Made by a program: the position numbers and the translations under genes. Positions 62,887 to 64,000 of a DNA stretch of 64,000 nt are shown here, in pieces. The stretch's first letter is position 1. Each line of letters starts with the position of its first letter. The notes under the pieces were generated by a model. It was given only the letters and a program-made list of their open reading frames with translations. It ran no database searches and was not told the origin of the DNA. Source of the DNA: Sphingomonas sp. BK345 (lineage in GTDB: Bacteria > Pseudomonadota > Alphaproteobacteria > Sphingomonadales > Sphingomonadaceae). The stretch covers positions 1 through 64,000 of the forward strand of contig NZ_JACHZX010000007.1 of NCBI RefSeq assembly GCF_014193845.1, in the 5' to 3' direction.

Positions 62887-63805
62887 ATGTCACATCCAAC
62901 GTTGCCTTCGAGCTTGACGCAGCTGCTCTGGCTCGTCTGCATCGTCGACGCCGGATCGTTCTCTGAAGCAGCACGGCGGGCGAACACGACGACATCGGCG
63001 ATGTCCAAGGCGGTACGCCGCCTCGAGGAGGCACATGGCTCCCGGCTGTTGAACCGCTCCACCCACGGCCTTTCGCTGACGCCGGAGGGTGATCGTCTTC
63101 TCGCCGTCGGTCAGCGATTGTTAGAGGAGGTGGAGACTGCCGAAGCCGCTTTTGCTGACGTTGGTCATCGCGGCGCTGCAGGCCGAGTGAGGATCAGCGT
63201 TGCTGGCGCCTTGTTCCGGCGGTGCATCATGCCCGACCTTCCTTCGTTTCTACATAAACATCGAGATCGCGATTGAGGGCGAGGAGGCGGACGACTTCTC
63301 AAATCTCGCCCAGCGAGGCGTCGATTTGGCACTGGGTACTGGCAGCATCGCCGGCCTTCCGGGTCACTTCGCCCGTAAGATCTGCACCTTTCCCTGGGTT
63401 GCCTGTGCCGCCCCGCAGTACCTCAGCGACCATGGCCTGCCTTCCACCCCGTCGGAGCTCAAAGTGCATGCGCTGGTGGGCTTCCGCAGCCCTGTGTCGA
63501 AGCAGCTCGATAGCTGGGTTTTTCGAGATCCGTTCAACAGGCAGCCTGTCCGTCATCCTCCGAGGCCCAAGCATATCTCAGATGATCCCGACTCGGCATG
63601 GGACATGATCCTCGCGGGGTTGGGGATCGGCTATGGCCCGGCATTCATGGGAACGACCGAATGGCAGGACGGTCGCGTTGTGGAGGTGCTGCATGAGTGG
63701 CGCGCGGAAGAAGCGCCACTCTACATCGTTCGTCTCGACAAACGGCACACGCCGCGACGGGTCGAACTGGTGCAGGACTTTCTTGCCGAAATGGCCCACC
63801 GTTGA
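62887..63805 (+). pseudogene. LysR-family regulator, frameshifted
   Basis: The first frame gives LWLVCIVDAGSFSEAARRAN, SAMSKAVRRLEEAHGSRLLNRSTHGLSLTPEG and continues to PDLPSFLHKH, then ends. The effector domain resumes in the next frame from IEIAIEGEEADDFSNLAQRGVDLALGTGS and runs to AEMAHR at 63805. In related regulators this reads H-P-D-I-E, so an indel near 63240-63265 broke the gene. It follows the truncated LysR gene by 128 bases. Confidence 0.75.
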
Positions 63806-64000
63806 ATCGAAGAATATCGCCGCCATCTAAGTTCAGGCTAAACATGAAGCGAGCTATGCTTAGCTGATCATACACTCACTGAACACGTTGGCTGGAACAG
63901 CTTTCCCGTTCAATCAGGGTCGATCGCAGACATATCGAACACTCGACCGTGTGGGTCTAGAAGCTGGTTGAACAGAAAGGCCCGGCATGACGCTCTTCGG

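Noticed and set aside
63987..64000. ATG near the end of the window as the start of a next gene
   Set aside because: Only four codons are visible and the ribosome site is weak, so it cannot be supported.

Overview
The window looks like chromosomal DNA of a Sphingomonas-type alphaproteobacterium (Sphingomonadaceae). This rests on the very high GC content, long open antisense frames over real genes, many GTG/TTG starts with 4-bp start/stop overlaps, a MucR-type regulator, TonB receptors, a tad pilin-like operon, and small sphingomonad-type proteins. I found no rRNA, tRNA, CRISPR array, transposase or integrase. All identifications come from reading the sequence and remembered family motifs; no database was searched.

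Layout. 1-6825: an exopolysaccharide block. It holds the tyrosine-rich tail of a probable BY-kinase, a TPR-like membrane protein, a small exported protein, a Tat-exported protein built like a phage tailspike, a Wzy/O-antigen-ligase protein, and a GT-C glycosyltransferase. 6797-12367: a 1856-residue autotransporter adhesin. 12640-19526: a methyltransferase, a large exported zinc metalloprotease, an OmpA-like lipoprotein and a CPA1 antiporter with a TrkA-type C-terminal domain. 19594-25612: a desaturase coupled to an orphan PhnD-like protein, an HxlR/SDR divergent pair, an outer-membrane barrel and two tandem ferritin-like proteins, the second preceded by a (GA)14 tract.

26107-37462 is a damaged zone. 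The CzcA-type RND pump gene is frameshifted, its czcC partner is intact, and no czcB adaptor is present. The divergent response-regulator gene is cut off where it meets another cut-off gene. Intact stress-type genes (acidic protein, alcohol dehydrogenase, HAD phosphatase) follow. After them come a ModA remnant, a frameshifted DUF3182 gene and an alpha/beta hydrolase with a stop codon at its nucleophile elbow.

38045-47579: a TadG-TadE-TadE operon, a TetX-like flavin monooxygenase, a DHH phosphoesterase, exodeoxyribonuclease III, pirin, a cysteine-less MucR-like regulator, an HNH nuclease and a 58-residue protein. 47674-52564: an AttEFGH-like operon (ABC ATPase, FtsX-type permease, frameshifted AttH/CrtC-like protein, methyltransferase-like protein). 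Glutaminase and an SMR pump follow.

54200-59740: a LysR-centred uptake and catabolism module. A TonB receptor and an MFS permease lie on one side; the LysR regulator and a TauD-family dioxygenase lie on the other, with a palindrome between the divergent arms. 59863-63805: gene remnants (ABC transporter and TauD fragments), two reductase-type genes and two broken LysR genes. The number of frameshifts and truncations from 26 kb onward is the most striking property of the window. It means either real gene decay and rearrangement or local sequencing/assembly error; single-base indels in GC runs could be errors, but truncated genes and a nonsense codon are harder to explain that way.
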